DNA from: CADEFX01 sp046154585
GTDB taxonomy: Bacteria; Pseudomonadota; Alphaproteobacteria; Rhizobiales; Hyphomicrobiaceae
NCBI GenBank assembly: GCA_046154585.1
Contig: JBJXDX010000168.1
Span: 1-64,000, forward strand
Reading direction: 5' to 3'
Length of the DNA: 64,000 bases
This document shows, in pieces, positions 46,651 through 54,785 of this stretch (position 1 is its first letter; each line of letters opens with the position of its first letter). The notes under the pieces were generated by a model, which made no database searches, was not told the DNA's origin, and was given only the letters and a program-made list of their open reading frames with translations. The position numbers and the translations under genes are program-made.

Positions 46651-47802
46651 TCAGCCATTGTTTCCGCTCAACACCTTGCGGGAGATGACCACGCGCATGA
46701 TCTCGTTGGTGCCTTCCAGGATCTGGTGCACGCGCAGGTCGCGCACGAGCTTTTCCAGCCCGTAATCCTTGAGGTAGCCGTAGCCCCCGTGGATCTGCAG
46801 GGCCTGGTTGCAGATGTCGAAGCCGAGATCGGTGGCATAACGCTTACCCATGGCCGAATAGAGGGAGGCCTGAGGATCGGCACGGTCGAGCGCATCGGCA
46901 GCGCGATAAATCATCAGACGAGCCGCTTCGAGGTCCGTTGCCATGTCGGCGATCTTGAACTGTAGTGTCTGAAAATCGGCGAGGGCCTTGCCGAAGGCCT
47001 TGCGCTCGAACATGTAGAAGCGCGCCTTGTCCACGGCCGACCATGCGGCGCCCAGCGAGCATGCGCCGATGTTCACGCGGCCGCCGTCGAGACCGCTCAT
47101 GGCGAACTTGAACCCCTGGCCCTCGATGCCACCGACAAGATTGGCCGCCGGCACGCGGCAGTTCTCCATAATGACCTGGCGCGTGGGCTGGGCGTTCCAG
47201 CCCATCTTCTTTTCCAGGGCGCCGAACGTGAGCCCCGGCGTATCTTTCATGACGATGAACGCCGAGACGCCGCCCGCACCTTCTCCGCCCGTCCGGGCGA
47301 AGATGAAATAGAAATCCGCGGCACCCGCACCGGAAATGAACTGCTTCGTTCCGTCGAGGATGTAGTGATTCCCGTCCTTGCGCGCTGAAGCTTTGAGCGC
47401 TGCCGCATCCGACCCCGCACCCGGCTCCGTCAGGCAATACGATGACAGCCATTCCATCGAGGCGAGCTTCGGCATCCACGCCTTGACCTGCTCGGCGGTG
47501 CCGTACTTCGCCACCATCCACGCCACCATGTTGTGGATGGAGATGTAGGATGCAATTGCCGGGCAGCCGTAGGACAAGGCCTCGAAAATCAGCGCGCCGT
47601 CGAGGCGCGAGAGTCCGGACCCGCCCTGCTCCGCCGGCACGTAGATCGTGGCCATGCCGAGCCCGGCAGTTTCGCGGATCACATCCACGGGAAAGTGTCC
47701 CGTCTCGTCCCACTCCGATGCGCCGGGCGCGATACGCTCCTTGGCGAAGTTGAGGGCCATGTCCTGGATGGCGGTCTGTTCTTCCGTGAGTGAGAAGTGC
47801 AT
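46651..47802 (-). CDS. Acyl-CoA dehydrogenase, isobutyryl-CoA type
   Basis: 383 residues. FAD acyl-CoA dehydrogenase. YCLTEPGAGSDAAAL is the first signature; HQILEGTNEIMR carries catalytic Glu363; IHGGYGYLKDYGLEKLVRDLR the second signature. The company of the HIBCH-type hydrolase and mmsA favours isobutyryl-CoA (valine pathway), though 2-methyl-branched or short acyl-CoA substrates are possible. Start ATG 47802. Electrons would go to ETF. It precedes the hydrolase by 84 bases on the same strand. Confidence 0.9.
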   Translation of the reverse strand: MHFSLTEEQTAIQDMALNFAKERIAPGASEWDETGHFPVDVIRETAGLGMATIYVPAEQGGSGLSRLDGALIFEALSYGCPAIASYISIHNMVAWMVAKYGTAEQVKAWMPKLASMEWLSSYCLTEPGAGSDAAALKASARKDGNHYILDGTKQFISGAGAADFYFIFARTGGEGAGGVSAFIVMKDTPGLTFGALEKKMGWNAQPTRQVIMENCRVPAANLVGGIEGQGFKFAMSGLDGGRVNIGACSLGAAWSAVDKARFYMFERKAFGKALADFQTLQFKIADMATDLEAARLMIYRAADALDRADPQASLYSAMGKRYATDLGFDICNQALQIHGGYGYLKDYGLEKLVRDLRVHQILEGTNEIMRVVISRKVLSGNNG

Positions 47803-47829
47803 GGGTGTCCCTGCGGTTTTTGCCGTCCT

Positions 47830-48813
47830 CTATGCGCGTCCGATGTAGCGCCCCGCGCCGGCAAGCAGCGCCTCGGCCTCGCTTACCATGTGCTCCAGGA
47901 TTACAGCGGCTGGCTCGATGGCATCGATAAGTCCCACGGCCTCTCCAACGATCGTGGCGACGACATTGGTGTCCGCAGTCTTGGACGCTGTGCGATAGCG
48001 TTCGATCTGCTCCGCCTTCGCACCTTTCAATTCCGCTTCACGCCCTAGCCACTCACCCACGAAGTTGTTCTTCAGGACGCGACCCGTGTAGCGGGTGGGC
48101 CAGTCTCGCTCACGCACGATGTCGAGCACACTTTGGCGAACCGTGTCGTCGCCGCCTGCCGCAAGCGCAACCGCATGGAGATTGGCGTGCACCAAGGCTT
48201 CACTCGAAGCCCAGAAACGCGTGCCGACCACGACGCCATCCGCACCCAGCATGAGCGCGGCCGCGAGACCTCTGCCATCGGCAATGCCACCGGCGGCGCA
48301 CAGCAGGGTTTCCGGCGCACGCTTGGCAATGAGGTCAGCGATCTCGGGAACCAGCGTGAGCGTCGCCCGTGTGCCGCCGTGACCGCCGCCTTCCGTCCCT
48401 TGAGCGACAATGACGTCAGCGCCGCAGGCGATGGCCCGTTCCGCATCGGCCCGTGTCTGCAACTGGCAGAACAGCGGAATGCCGGCCGCCTTGATGCGCG
48501 TGGCGAACGGCTCCGGATCGTCGAACGACAAGAAGATTGCCTTCGGTTTGCGTGCAATGACCTGATCCAAGATTTCGGGTTTGTTGCGTAAGGCCCAGGT
48601 GATGAAGCCGCAGCCGACGGCCTGGTTTCCCGCAGCTGCAAATTCGCGATCGAACCAAGCCTCGTCATCGCTGTAGCCGCCGCCCATCAGCCCGAGCCCG
48701 CCGGCTCGCGACACGGCAGCGGCGAGCCTGCCGCCGGCGATGACGTCCATGGGCGCCTGCACGACTGGATGCGCCAGGTTGAGTCGCTGCGTCAGGCGCG
48801 TTGTGATCGGCAT
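47830..48813 (-). CDS. Nitronate monooxygenase / 2-nitropropane dioxygenase-like FMN protein
   Basis: 327 residues, TIM-barrel flavoprotein. PVVQAPMDVIAGGRLAAAVSRAGGLGLMG is the N-terminal motif, and AQGTEGGGHGGTRATLTLVPEIADL with AAGGIADGRGLAAALMLGADGVVVGTRFW the FMN-phosphate region; the GGGHGG motif marks class I nitronate monooxygenases. It may oxidise a nitronate or act as a flavin-dependent dehydrogenase. It lies 10 bases before the GST gene on the same strand. Start ATG 48813. Confidence 0.85.
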   Translation of the reverse strand: MPITTRLTQRLNLAHPVVQAPMDVIAGGRLAAAVSRAGGLGLMGGGYSDDEAWFDREFAAAGNQAVGCGFITWALRNKPEILDQVIARKPKAIFLSFDDPEPFATRIKAAGIPLFCQLQTRADAERAIACGADVIVAQGTEGGGHGGTRATLTLVPEIADLIAKRAPETLLCAAGGIADGRGLAAALMLGADGVVVGTRFWASSEALVHANLHAVALAAGGDDTVRQSVLDIVRERDWPTRYTGRVLKNNFVGEWLGREAELKGAKAEQIERYRTASKTADTNVVATIVGEAVGLIDAIEPAAVILEHMVSEAEALLAGAGRYIGRA

Positions 48814-48823
48814 GGTCCGGTCC

Positions 48824-49471
48824 TCAACCGAGAGGCTTGATGCGCCGGCCGGGCATCAGGTCATAGGGGGTTTTCCAGCCATCGAGCGCCATGATGCGTC
48901 GCCGCCACGCATCGATGCAAGGATAGGCCTTGGTGATATCGATGCCTGTTTCATTCAGCGGATAGAACACGTAGCCAGCCATTGAAAAGTCGGCGATGGT
49001 CGGTTCCGCACCGGCCACAAAGGGCTGCGCCGAGAGATGCTTGTCGACGATCGCATAGGCGGCTTCGGTGCGCGCCTTGAAGAAAGCTACGACTGCCGGA
49101 TCGGTCCCCGGCGGCGCCACCGAAAACAGGAAGCGATGGGTGGCGAGATAGCTCGTGAATTTGTGGTTGTCGAAGAACATCCAGCGCAGCGCTTCGATGC
49201 GCTGATCGGGCGTCGACGGCGCAAACTTGCCCGTCGTTTCCGACAACCACGTCAGAATAGCACCCGACTGGGTGAGTTTTCGGCCATCGCTCTCCAGCAC
49301 GGGTGCTTCGCCCATGGCATTGACCGACGCGCGCCATGTCACATCTCTGGTCTGGCCGTTGAAGAAGTCCACTTCCGCCGGCTCCCAGTCCAATCTCGCG
49401 CAGTTCAGATACAACGCGACTTTGTAGGCGTTGCCTGAAGCTCCGAAGCAGTGAAGCCTGTATTTGGCCAC
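48824..49471 (-). CDS. Glutathione S-transferase family protein
   Basis: 215 residues. YRLHCFGASGNAYKVALYLNCARL is the N-terminal domain, VNAMGEAPVLESDGRKLTQSGAILTWLSE the glutathione-binding segment, and VAGAEPTIADFSMAGYVFY the helix-capping motif. Start is the GTG at 49471: GGAGG lies 6 bases upstream, while longer in-frame versions begin with a TTG and add a non-family leader. It is one of three glutathione transferases in this window. Substrate unknown. Confidence 0.87.
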   Translation of the reverse strand: MAKYRLHCFGASGNAYKVALYLNCARLDWEPAEVDFFNGQTRDVTWRASVNAMGEAPVLESDGRKLTQSGAILTWLSETTGKFAPSTPDQRIEALRWMFFDNHKFTSYLATHRFLFSVAPPGTDPAVVAFFKARTEAAYAIVDKHLSAQPFVAGAEPTIADFSMAGYVFYPLNETGIDITKAYPCIDAWRRRIMALDGWKTPYDLMPGRRIKPLG

Positions 49472-49549
49472 GGTGTGCCTCCGGTCACATTGGGGTGGCG
49501 CACTTAAGGCGTAACGCACGAACGGCGTCAACTGAAGCACGGTGGTGTC

Positions 49550-49987
49550 ATGGACATTCGTACGGCGATCATTGGTACGGTCGCGCTGGGAATCGGAGCT
49601 GGGGTGGCGACATTGGCGCTGAGTCCACTCGCGGTGACGCCAAGCCGCGCATGCAATCCGCCATCGCAGATCATGTCACGGCTGGAATTGCTGTTCGGAA
49701 TGAAAAAGCAGGATGGAATTGACGTTGCCGAGGATGAATGGCGTGCGTTTCTCGACGCCGAGGTTACGCCCCGCTTTCCGGACGGACTGACCGTTCTCAC
49801 CGGTTACGGCCAGTGGCGCGCTACCTCGGGTAGGGTGGTGAGCGAGACATCGCGCGTTCTGCTCATATGGCTGAAACCCAGCGTTGGAAACAATGATAAA
49901 ATTGAAGCGATCCGGATGGCGTGGAAAAGTCAGTACAAGCAGGAAAGCGTGATGCGCGTAGATGATACATCTTGCGTGTCGTTCTAG
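49550..49987 (+). CDS. DUF3574-like small exported protein
   Basis: 145 residues. A signal-like N-terminus (MDIRTAIIGTVALGIGAGVATLAL) precedes a domain with ELLFGMKKQDGIDVAEDEWRAFLDAEVTPRFPDGLTVLTGYGQWR, the DUF3574 pattern (LxFG, W-x-x-F-x-x-E-x-TPRFPDG). No enzymatic residues are known for this family. It is divergent from the GST gene. ATG 49550. The domain call is from memory of the family. Confidence 0.8.
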   Translation: MDIRTAIIGTVALGIGAGVATLALSPLAVTPSRACNPPSQIMSRLELLFGMKKQDGIDVAEDEWRAFLDAEVTPRFPDGLTVLTGYGQWRATSGRVVSETSRVLLIWLKPSVGNNDKIEAIRMAWKSQYKQESVMRVDDTSCVSF

Positions 49988-50059
49988 GTGGATCGTTCAC
50001 CACTGGATGTTATGACGGCACGCGTGTATTCGGCGGTTCCGCGACGCAGGGGGAATTAC

Positions 50060-51454
50060 TTGACTGACGATGTCATAGGTCACCTCGAGCGAGAGCATGA
50101 TGCGATCCTCGAACGGCTGAAAGCCGTTCTGCGGCTGCCGAGCGTGAGCACCGATCCAGCCTATGCCGATGGCATGCGCGCCGCGCGCCAGCATTTCATG
50201 GACCGGCTCAAGGCGATTGGATTGGAGGACGTGCAACTGTTGGACGGCGGAGGACACCCGGCCATCTACGGCTCATGGGAGCATGCGCCGGGCGCACCGA
50301 CCGTTATTATCTACGGCCACTATGACGTGCAGCCGCCCGAGCCACTCGACCTATGGAAAAGTCCGCCGTTTGAACCCACGATACGAGATGGCCGATTGTA
50401 CGCGCGCGGCGCTTCGGACGTGAAGGGCTCGACCACTATCGCGGTCGAGACGGTGGCTGCTTTCCTGGCCGTCAAGGGATGCTGCCCCGTGAATGTGAAG
50501 GTCTTCATCGAGGGTGAGGAGGAGATCGGCAGTCCCAGCCTGTCCCGGATCGTCGAGCGTCATCGCGATCTGCTGCGGGCTGACGCCTTGATTTCAGCCG
50601 ACGGTGGTCGTGGCAGCACAGTGGTGCCGACGCTCAACACCGGGTCGCGCGGTATCGCATGGCTTGAGGTGAACATACGCACCGCCGCCAAGGATATGCA
50701 TTCTGGGAGGTACGGTGGTGCGCTTCGCAATGCTCTGCACGAGATGGCGGCCTTGATTGCGTCGCTGCATGATTCGGAAGGTCGCATTGCCGTGCCGGAA
50801 TATATGGCCGGCGTCCTGCCGCTGACAGATCGGCAGCGCGCTGATGCGGCCGCCCTCGCGATCGACGAAGATGCCTTCTATGCCGAGCTGGAAGGTGCTC
50901 CCAGGGGCGACAAGTGCTACTCCGTCGTTGAACGCTTGACACTGCTTCCCACCATCGACGTCAACGGTATGTGGGGCGGATATACCGGTCCCGGCGGCAA
51001 GACCGTGCTTCCGTGCACGGCAACAGCCAAGCTCACGATGCGGCTGGTGCCGGGCCAGAATCCGCAGCAGGCGGAGGATGCCATCCGCAGGCATCTGCGA
51101 GCGTGCTGTCCGCGAGGCGCAAAGCTGACGTTTTCCGCTCCTGGCGGGGGCTCTCCGGCCTCATCGCTCGAGGCTGGGCACCCGTTGCTGGTTGCCGCGG
51201 AGGCCGTCATCGAGCGCACGACCGGGCTGCGGCCGGTGCACACGCGTCTGGGTGGCAGCATCCCGATCATGGCCATCTTCAAGGAGATGTTGGGGCTGGA
51301 TGCGCTTGTGTTCGGTTTTGCCAAGCCTGACGAGGACGTGCACGCGCCCAACGAGTTCTTTCACCTGTCATCAATTCCGGAAGGGCTGAAATCCTGGACG
51401 TTGTTGCTGGCTGAGCTCGCGAAATTCAAGCCCGAACAGTTTCGCGCCGTTTGA
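50060..51454 (+). CDS. M20-family metallopeptidase (dipeptidase-type)
   Basis: 464 residues. IIYGHYDVQPPEPLDLW holds zinc ligand His and Asp, ARGASDVKGS the bridging Asp, VFIEGEEEIGSP the Glu pair (catalytic base and ligand), and APNEFFHLSS the last His. The central lid domain contains AKDMHSGRYGGAL and TRLGGSIP. These features fit carboxypeptidase G2/PepV-like dipeptidases or amidohydrolases. The start is chosen as TTG 50060: AGGGGG lies just upstream and the N-terminus DDVIGHLEREHDAILERLK aligns with the family; a GTG at 49988 is the alternative. Probably cytoplasmic. Confidence 0.88.
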   Translation: MTDDVIGHLEREHDAILERLKAVLRLPSVSTDPAYADGMRAARQHFMDRLKAIGLEDVQLLDGGGHPAIYGSWEHAPGAPTVIIYGHYDVQPPEPLDLWKSPPFEPTIRDGRLYARGASDVKGSTTIAVETVAAFLAVKGCCPVNVKVFIEGEEEIGSPSLSRIVERHRDLLRADALISADGGRGSTVVPTLNTGSRGIAWLEVNIRTAAKDMHSGRYGGALRNALHEMAALIASLHDSEGRIAVPEYMAGVLPLTDRQRADAAALAIDEDAFYAELEGAPRGDKCYSVVERLTLLPTIDVNGMWGGYTGPGGKTVLPCTATAKLTMRLVPGQNPQQAEDAIRRHLRACCPRGAKLTFSAPGGGSPASSLEAGHPLLVAAEAVIERTTGLRPVHTRLGGSIPIMAIFKEMLGLDALVFGFAKPDEDVHAPNEFFHLSSIPEGLKSWTLLLAELAKFKPEQFRAV

Positions 51455-51463
51455 CGCTGGGTG

Positions 51464-52024
51464 CTACGACGCGCCGAGTGCCATTTCGATCGCGTTGATC
51501 ATGGTGTCGGAGAGCGGCGTCACCGACGAGCCGAAGCCGCCAATCAGCTTGCCGTCGCGGCCCACCAGATACTTGTGAAAATTCCAGCGTGGCGTCGACG
51601 TCAGGCCGAGTGTATCGCGCGCCCAGAGATAGAAGGGATGGGCTTGTCCGCCGGATACCACCTGCTTGGTCGTCATCGGGAAGTTCACCCCAAACGCACC
51701 CTGGCAGTAGCCGAGGATCTCGCTCTCGCTCTTGGGTTCTTGCGCGCCGAAGTCGTTGGACGGCACACCCACGACGACAAGCCCACGCGCCTCATAGCGC
51801 TGCCACAACGCCTGCAATCCCTCGTATTGCGGCGTGAACCCGCAGAACGAGGCCACGTTGACAATGAGCAGCGCCTTGTTGCGCCATTGTGCCAGCGGCA
51901 ACTTTCCGCCTTCGATGGCCTCGAACTCGAAGTCGTAAGCTGAGGTCGTCATCTGCGCCCATGCTCCGCTGTGGGTGACAAGCAGAAGGATCGCGACAAG
52001 CGGTGCAAGAAGCAATCGGCGCAT
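51464..52024 (-). CDS. Exported glutathione peroxidase-family protein
   Basis: 186 residues. A signal peptide (RLLLAPLVAILLLVTHSGAWA, cut before QMTTS) directs it to the periplasm. Peroxidatic Cys61 is in NVASFCGFTPQYEGLQ, with WNFHKYLVGRDG giving the Trp and Asn of the catalytic tetrad; Cys107 (GYCQGAFGVNFP) fits the resolving cysteine. In the usual CNQFG motif the Gln is replaced: SNDFGAQEP, Asp91. It probably reduces peroxides with thioredoxin-like rather than glutathione donors. Convergent with the M20 peptidase. Confidence 0.9.
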   Translation of the reverse strand: MRRLLLAPLVAILLLVTHSGAWAQMTTSAYDFEFEAIEGGKLPLAQWRNKALLIVNVASFCGFTPQYEGLQALWQRYEARGLVVVGVPSNDFGAQEPKSESEILGYCQGAFGVNFPMTTKQVVSGGQAHPFYLWARDTLGLTSTPRWNFHKYLVGRDGKLIGGFGSSVTPLSDTMINAIEMALGAS

Positions 52025-52182
52025 GATCGTCCTTCTCGATAAGGGCGGTAAACGGTATCGCCCACAACACTATGCGCCCTGCGGGTTGCCCGACAGATGC
52101 TGAGGTCACACATTGGCGCGAATGGCCGACATTAGACGTATCGAGATGAGCACAGCCGTTCGGCTGCTCTCATCAATCTCCC

Positions 52183-53682
52183 CTATTTCATCGTCGGAAT
52201 CACAAACTCCGCGCCTTCCTTCACACCGCTCGGCCAGCGCGATGTGACCGTCTTGGTCTTCGTATAGAAGCGCATCGAGTCCGGCCCGTGCTGATTGAGG
52301 TCGCCGAAGCCGGATCGCTTCCAGCCGCCGAATGTGTAGTACGCAAGCGGCACTGGAATAGGCACGTTGACCCCCACCATGCCGACATTCACCCGCGCCG
52401 TGAAATCGCGCGCTGCATCTCCATCGCGCGTGAAGATGGCGACGCCGTTGCCGTACTCATGATCGTTGGGCAGGCGTAGTGCCTCGTTGTAGTCCTTGGC
52501 CCGCACGACCGACAGCACGGGGCCGAAAATTTCCTCCTTGTAAATGCGCATCGACGGCTTCACGTCGTCGAACAGGCAACCGCCCATGTAGAAGCCCTTT
52601 TCGTAGCCCTGCATGCGGAAGTCGCGGCCGTCGACCCGCAGGTTGGCGCCTTCCTTGATGCCGATATCAACGTAGTCCTTCACCTTCTTCACATGCGCCG
52701 CAGTGACGAGCGGCCCGAAGTCAGCATCACTGGACGTCGAAGGCCCGATCTTGAGGCTTTCGACCCGCGGCACGAGCTTGTCGATCAGAGCATCAGCTGT
52801 TTTCTGCCCGACCGGCACGGCGACCGACACGGCCATGCAGCGTTCGCCCGCGGACCCATACCCGGCGCCGATCAGCGCATCGACCGCCTGGTCCATGTCG
52901 GCGTCCGGCATGATGATCATATGGTTCTTGGCGCCGCCGAAGCATTGCACGCGCTTACCGGAGGCGCAGCCGCGCGCGTAGACGTACTCGGCGATCGGCG
53001 TCGAGCCCACGAAGCCCACGGCCTGGATGTCCCGATCATCGAGGATGGCGTCGACCGCCTCCTTGTCCCCATTGACGACATTCAGAATGCCGGGCGGCAG
53101 GCCGGCTTCGATCATCAGCTCCGCGAGCATCAGCGGCACGCCGGGGTCGCGCTCGGATGGTTTCAGGATGAAGGCGTTGCCGCACGCGATGGCGGGCGCG
53201 AACTTCCACATCGGGATCATGGCAGGAAAATTGAACGGCGTAATGCCTGCCACCACACCCAACGGCTGGCGCAGCGAATAGATATCGATGCCGGGGCCTG
53301 CCCCCTCGGTGTATTCACCCTTGATGAGATGCGGCACGCCGCAGGCGAATTCCGCCACCTCGACGCCACGTTGAATGTCGCCCTTGGCATCGGCAACGGT
53401 CTTGCCATGCTCGCGCGCCAGGCAATCGGCAAGCTTGTCGTTGTCACGTGCGACCATATCGACGAACTTCATGAGGATGCGGGCCCGGCGCTGTGGGTTG
53501 GTCGCGGCCCAAGCCGGTTGCGCGGCTTTGGCGTTCTCGACGGCGGCGCGAACCTCGTCGGTGCTGGCCAGCGGCACGCGGGCAGCAACCTCGCCCGTCA
53601 TCGGCCAAAAGACATCTCCGAATTTGCCGGATTGGCCCTCGACCCGCTTGCCACCGATAAAATGGAAAAGCTCCTTGGCCAT
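52183..53682 (-). CDS. mmsA: CoA-acylating methylmalonate-semialdehyde dehydrogenase
   Basis: 499 residues. Family landmarks: ITPFNFPAMIPMWKFAPAIACGNAFILKPSE, VGSTPIAEYVY, FGGAKNHMIIMPDADMD and nucleophile Cys282 in SAGERCMAVSVAVPVG. The replacement of the general-base region by GGAKNH marks the CoA-dependent branch (MmsA/IolA). It converts methylmalonate semialdehyde to propionyl-CoA, the last step of valine degradation, or acts on malonate semialdehyde in inositol catabolism. The hydrolase and isobutyryl-CoA-type dehydrogenase at 45.5-47.8 kb fit valine; mmsB is not in this window. Confidence 0.93.
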   Translation of the reverse strand: MAKELFHFIGGKRVEGQSGKFGDVFWPMTGEVAARVPLASTDEVRAAVENAKAAQPAWAATNPQRRARILMKFVDMVARDNDKLADCLAREHGKTVADAKGDIQRGVEVAEFACGVPHLIKGEYTEGAGPGIDIYSLRQPLGVVAGITPFNFPAMIPMWKFAPAIACGNAFILKPSERDPGVPLMLAELMIEAGLPPGILNVVNGDKEAVDAILDDRDIQAVGFVGSTPIAEYVYARGCASGKRVQCFGGAKNHMIIMPDADMDQAVDALIGAGYGSAGERCMAVSVAVPVGQKTADALIDKLVPRVESLKIGPSTSSDADFGPLVTAAHVKKVKDYVDIGIKEGANLRVDGRDFRMQGYEKGFYMGGCLFDDVKPSMRIYKEEIFGPVLSVVRAKDYNEALRLPNDHEYGNGVAIFTRDGDAARDFTARVNVGMVGVNVPIPVPLAYYTFGGWKRSGFGDLNQHGPDSMRFYTKTKTVTSRWPSGVKEGAEFVIPTMK

Positions 53683-53835
53683 GATGGCGTGTCCTTGTGC
53701 CTGAATGTTGAGCGAAAGGCGATTGTGCCGGCATCCTACGAGCGGCCACCACTCCTTCCAAGGGACAAAAACAGCCGGTATCTTGGCGATATCTTGAGGA
53801 GCGGTTGCCTCAACCTAGTGTAATATGAAAGCAGG

Positions 53836-54534
53836 ATGCGAGAGCCGAGGTCTAGCCCCGTGAGCGCGAAGGACGACCTGCGGCAGGTGGCGTTCTGGGC
53901 CGATGCGCTGACCGACGAGGAGGCTACGCGGGCCCGTAAGGGCATCACGGAACGGCACTATACAGCCGGCAGCTACGTCTGTCATCGCGGCGATCAGCTC
54001 AACTCTTGGACCGGCGTCGTTACGGGCCTTGTCAAGATCAGCGCCATATCGCATCAGGGCAAAGCCATGACGTTTGCCGGCATCGGCTCTGGCGGCTGGT
54101 TCGGCGAAGGCAGTGTGCTCAAGAACGAAAAGCGCAAATACGATCTCGTTGCCCTTCGCGACACTCATCTTGCCCTGATGAACCGAGCCACCTTCATGTG
54201 GCTGTTCGAGACCAGCGTCGGGTTCAACCGCTATCTCGTGCATCAGCTCAACGAGCGCATGGCTCAGTTCATTGCCACCATCGAGCACGATCGCATTCAC
54301 GATCCGACGGCTCGGATCGCGCGTAACCTGGCGTGGCTGTTCAATCCAATTCTCTACCCCAGCGTCGGCAAGCATATGGAAATCACGCAGGAGGAACTCG
54401 CACTGCTCGCAGGCTTGTCACGGCCGATCGCCAATAAGGCACTGCAGACGCTCGAAGAGGCCGGATTGATCCATGTGGAACGCGGCGGCATTACCGTTAT
54501 CGATCTCGCCGCCCTGGCGAACTACGATGGCTGA
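53836..54534 (+). CDS. Crp/Fnr-family transcriptional regulator
   Basis: 232 residues. N-terminal cyclic-nucleotide-type beta-barrel (YTAGSYVCHRGDQLNSWTGVVTGLVKI, then GIGSGGWFGEGSVLKNEKRKYDLVAL), long dimerisation helix, and C-terminal winged helix: MEITQEELALLAGLSRPIANKALQTLEEAGLIHVERGGITVID. No N-terminal cysteine cluster, so it is not an oxygen-sensing Fnr. Placed before the ligase-transporter unit, it may regulate it; ligand unknown. ATG 53836. Confidence 0.88.
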   Translation: MREPRSSPVSAKDDLRQVAFWADALTDEEATRARKGITERHYTAGSYVCHRGDQLNSWTGVVTGLVKISAISHQGKAMTFAGIGSGGWFGEGSVLKNEKRKYDLVALRDTHLALMNRATFMWLFETSVGFNRYLVHQLNERMAQFIATIEHDRIHDPTARIARNLAWLFNPILYPSVGKHMEITQEELALLAGLSRPIANKALQTLEEAGLIHVERGGITVIDLAALANYDG

Positions 54535-54785
54535 GTGGAATTTGCGACGGGCGTGGCGCGGCAACCCGCTAACTTGCAGACCGCTTGTTTGCGGCGCAGC
54601 AACCAAGACCAGCCACGACGCTACCAGACAACTGCCGGTAGTGTCTGTCAAGGTACCCGTTGAGCGGGCTCGTCTTTTTTCTGATATTGTTCGCCCTGGC
54701 GTCGCAAAGCGCCCAAAAAAACTAAGTGTGGGCAACGCACTAGAGATTGCCGTCCGGTGGCTGGACGAGGGAGGAGAGTTACGAC

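Noticed and set aside
54656..54680. CCCG-TTGAG-CGGG followed by a T-run, as a terminator after the Crp-type regulator
   Set aside because: Only four base pairs and six bases between stem and T-run; too weak to call.
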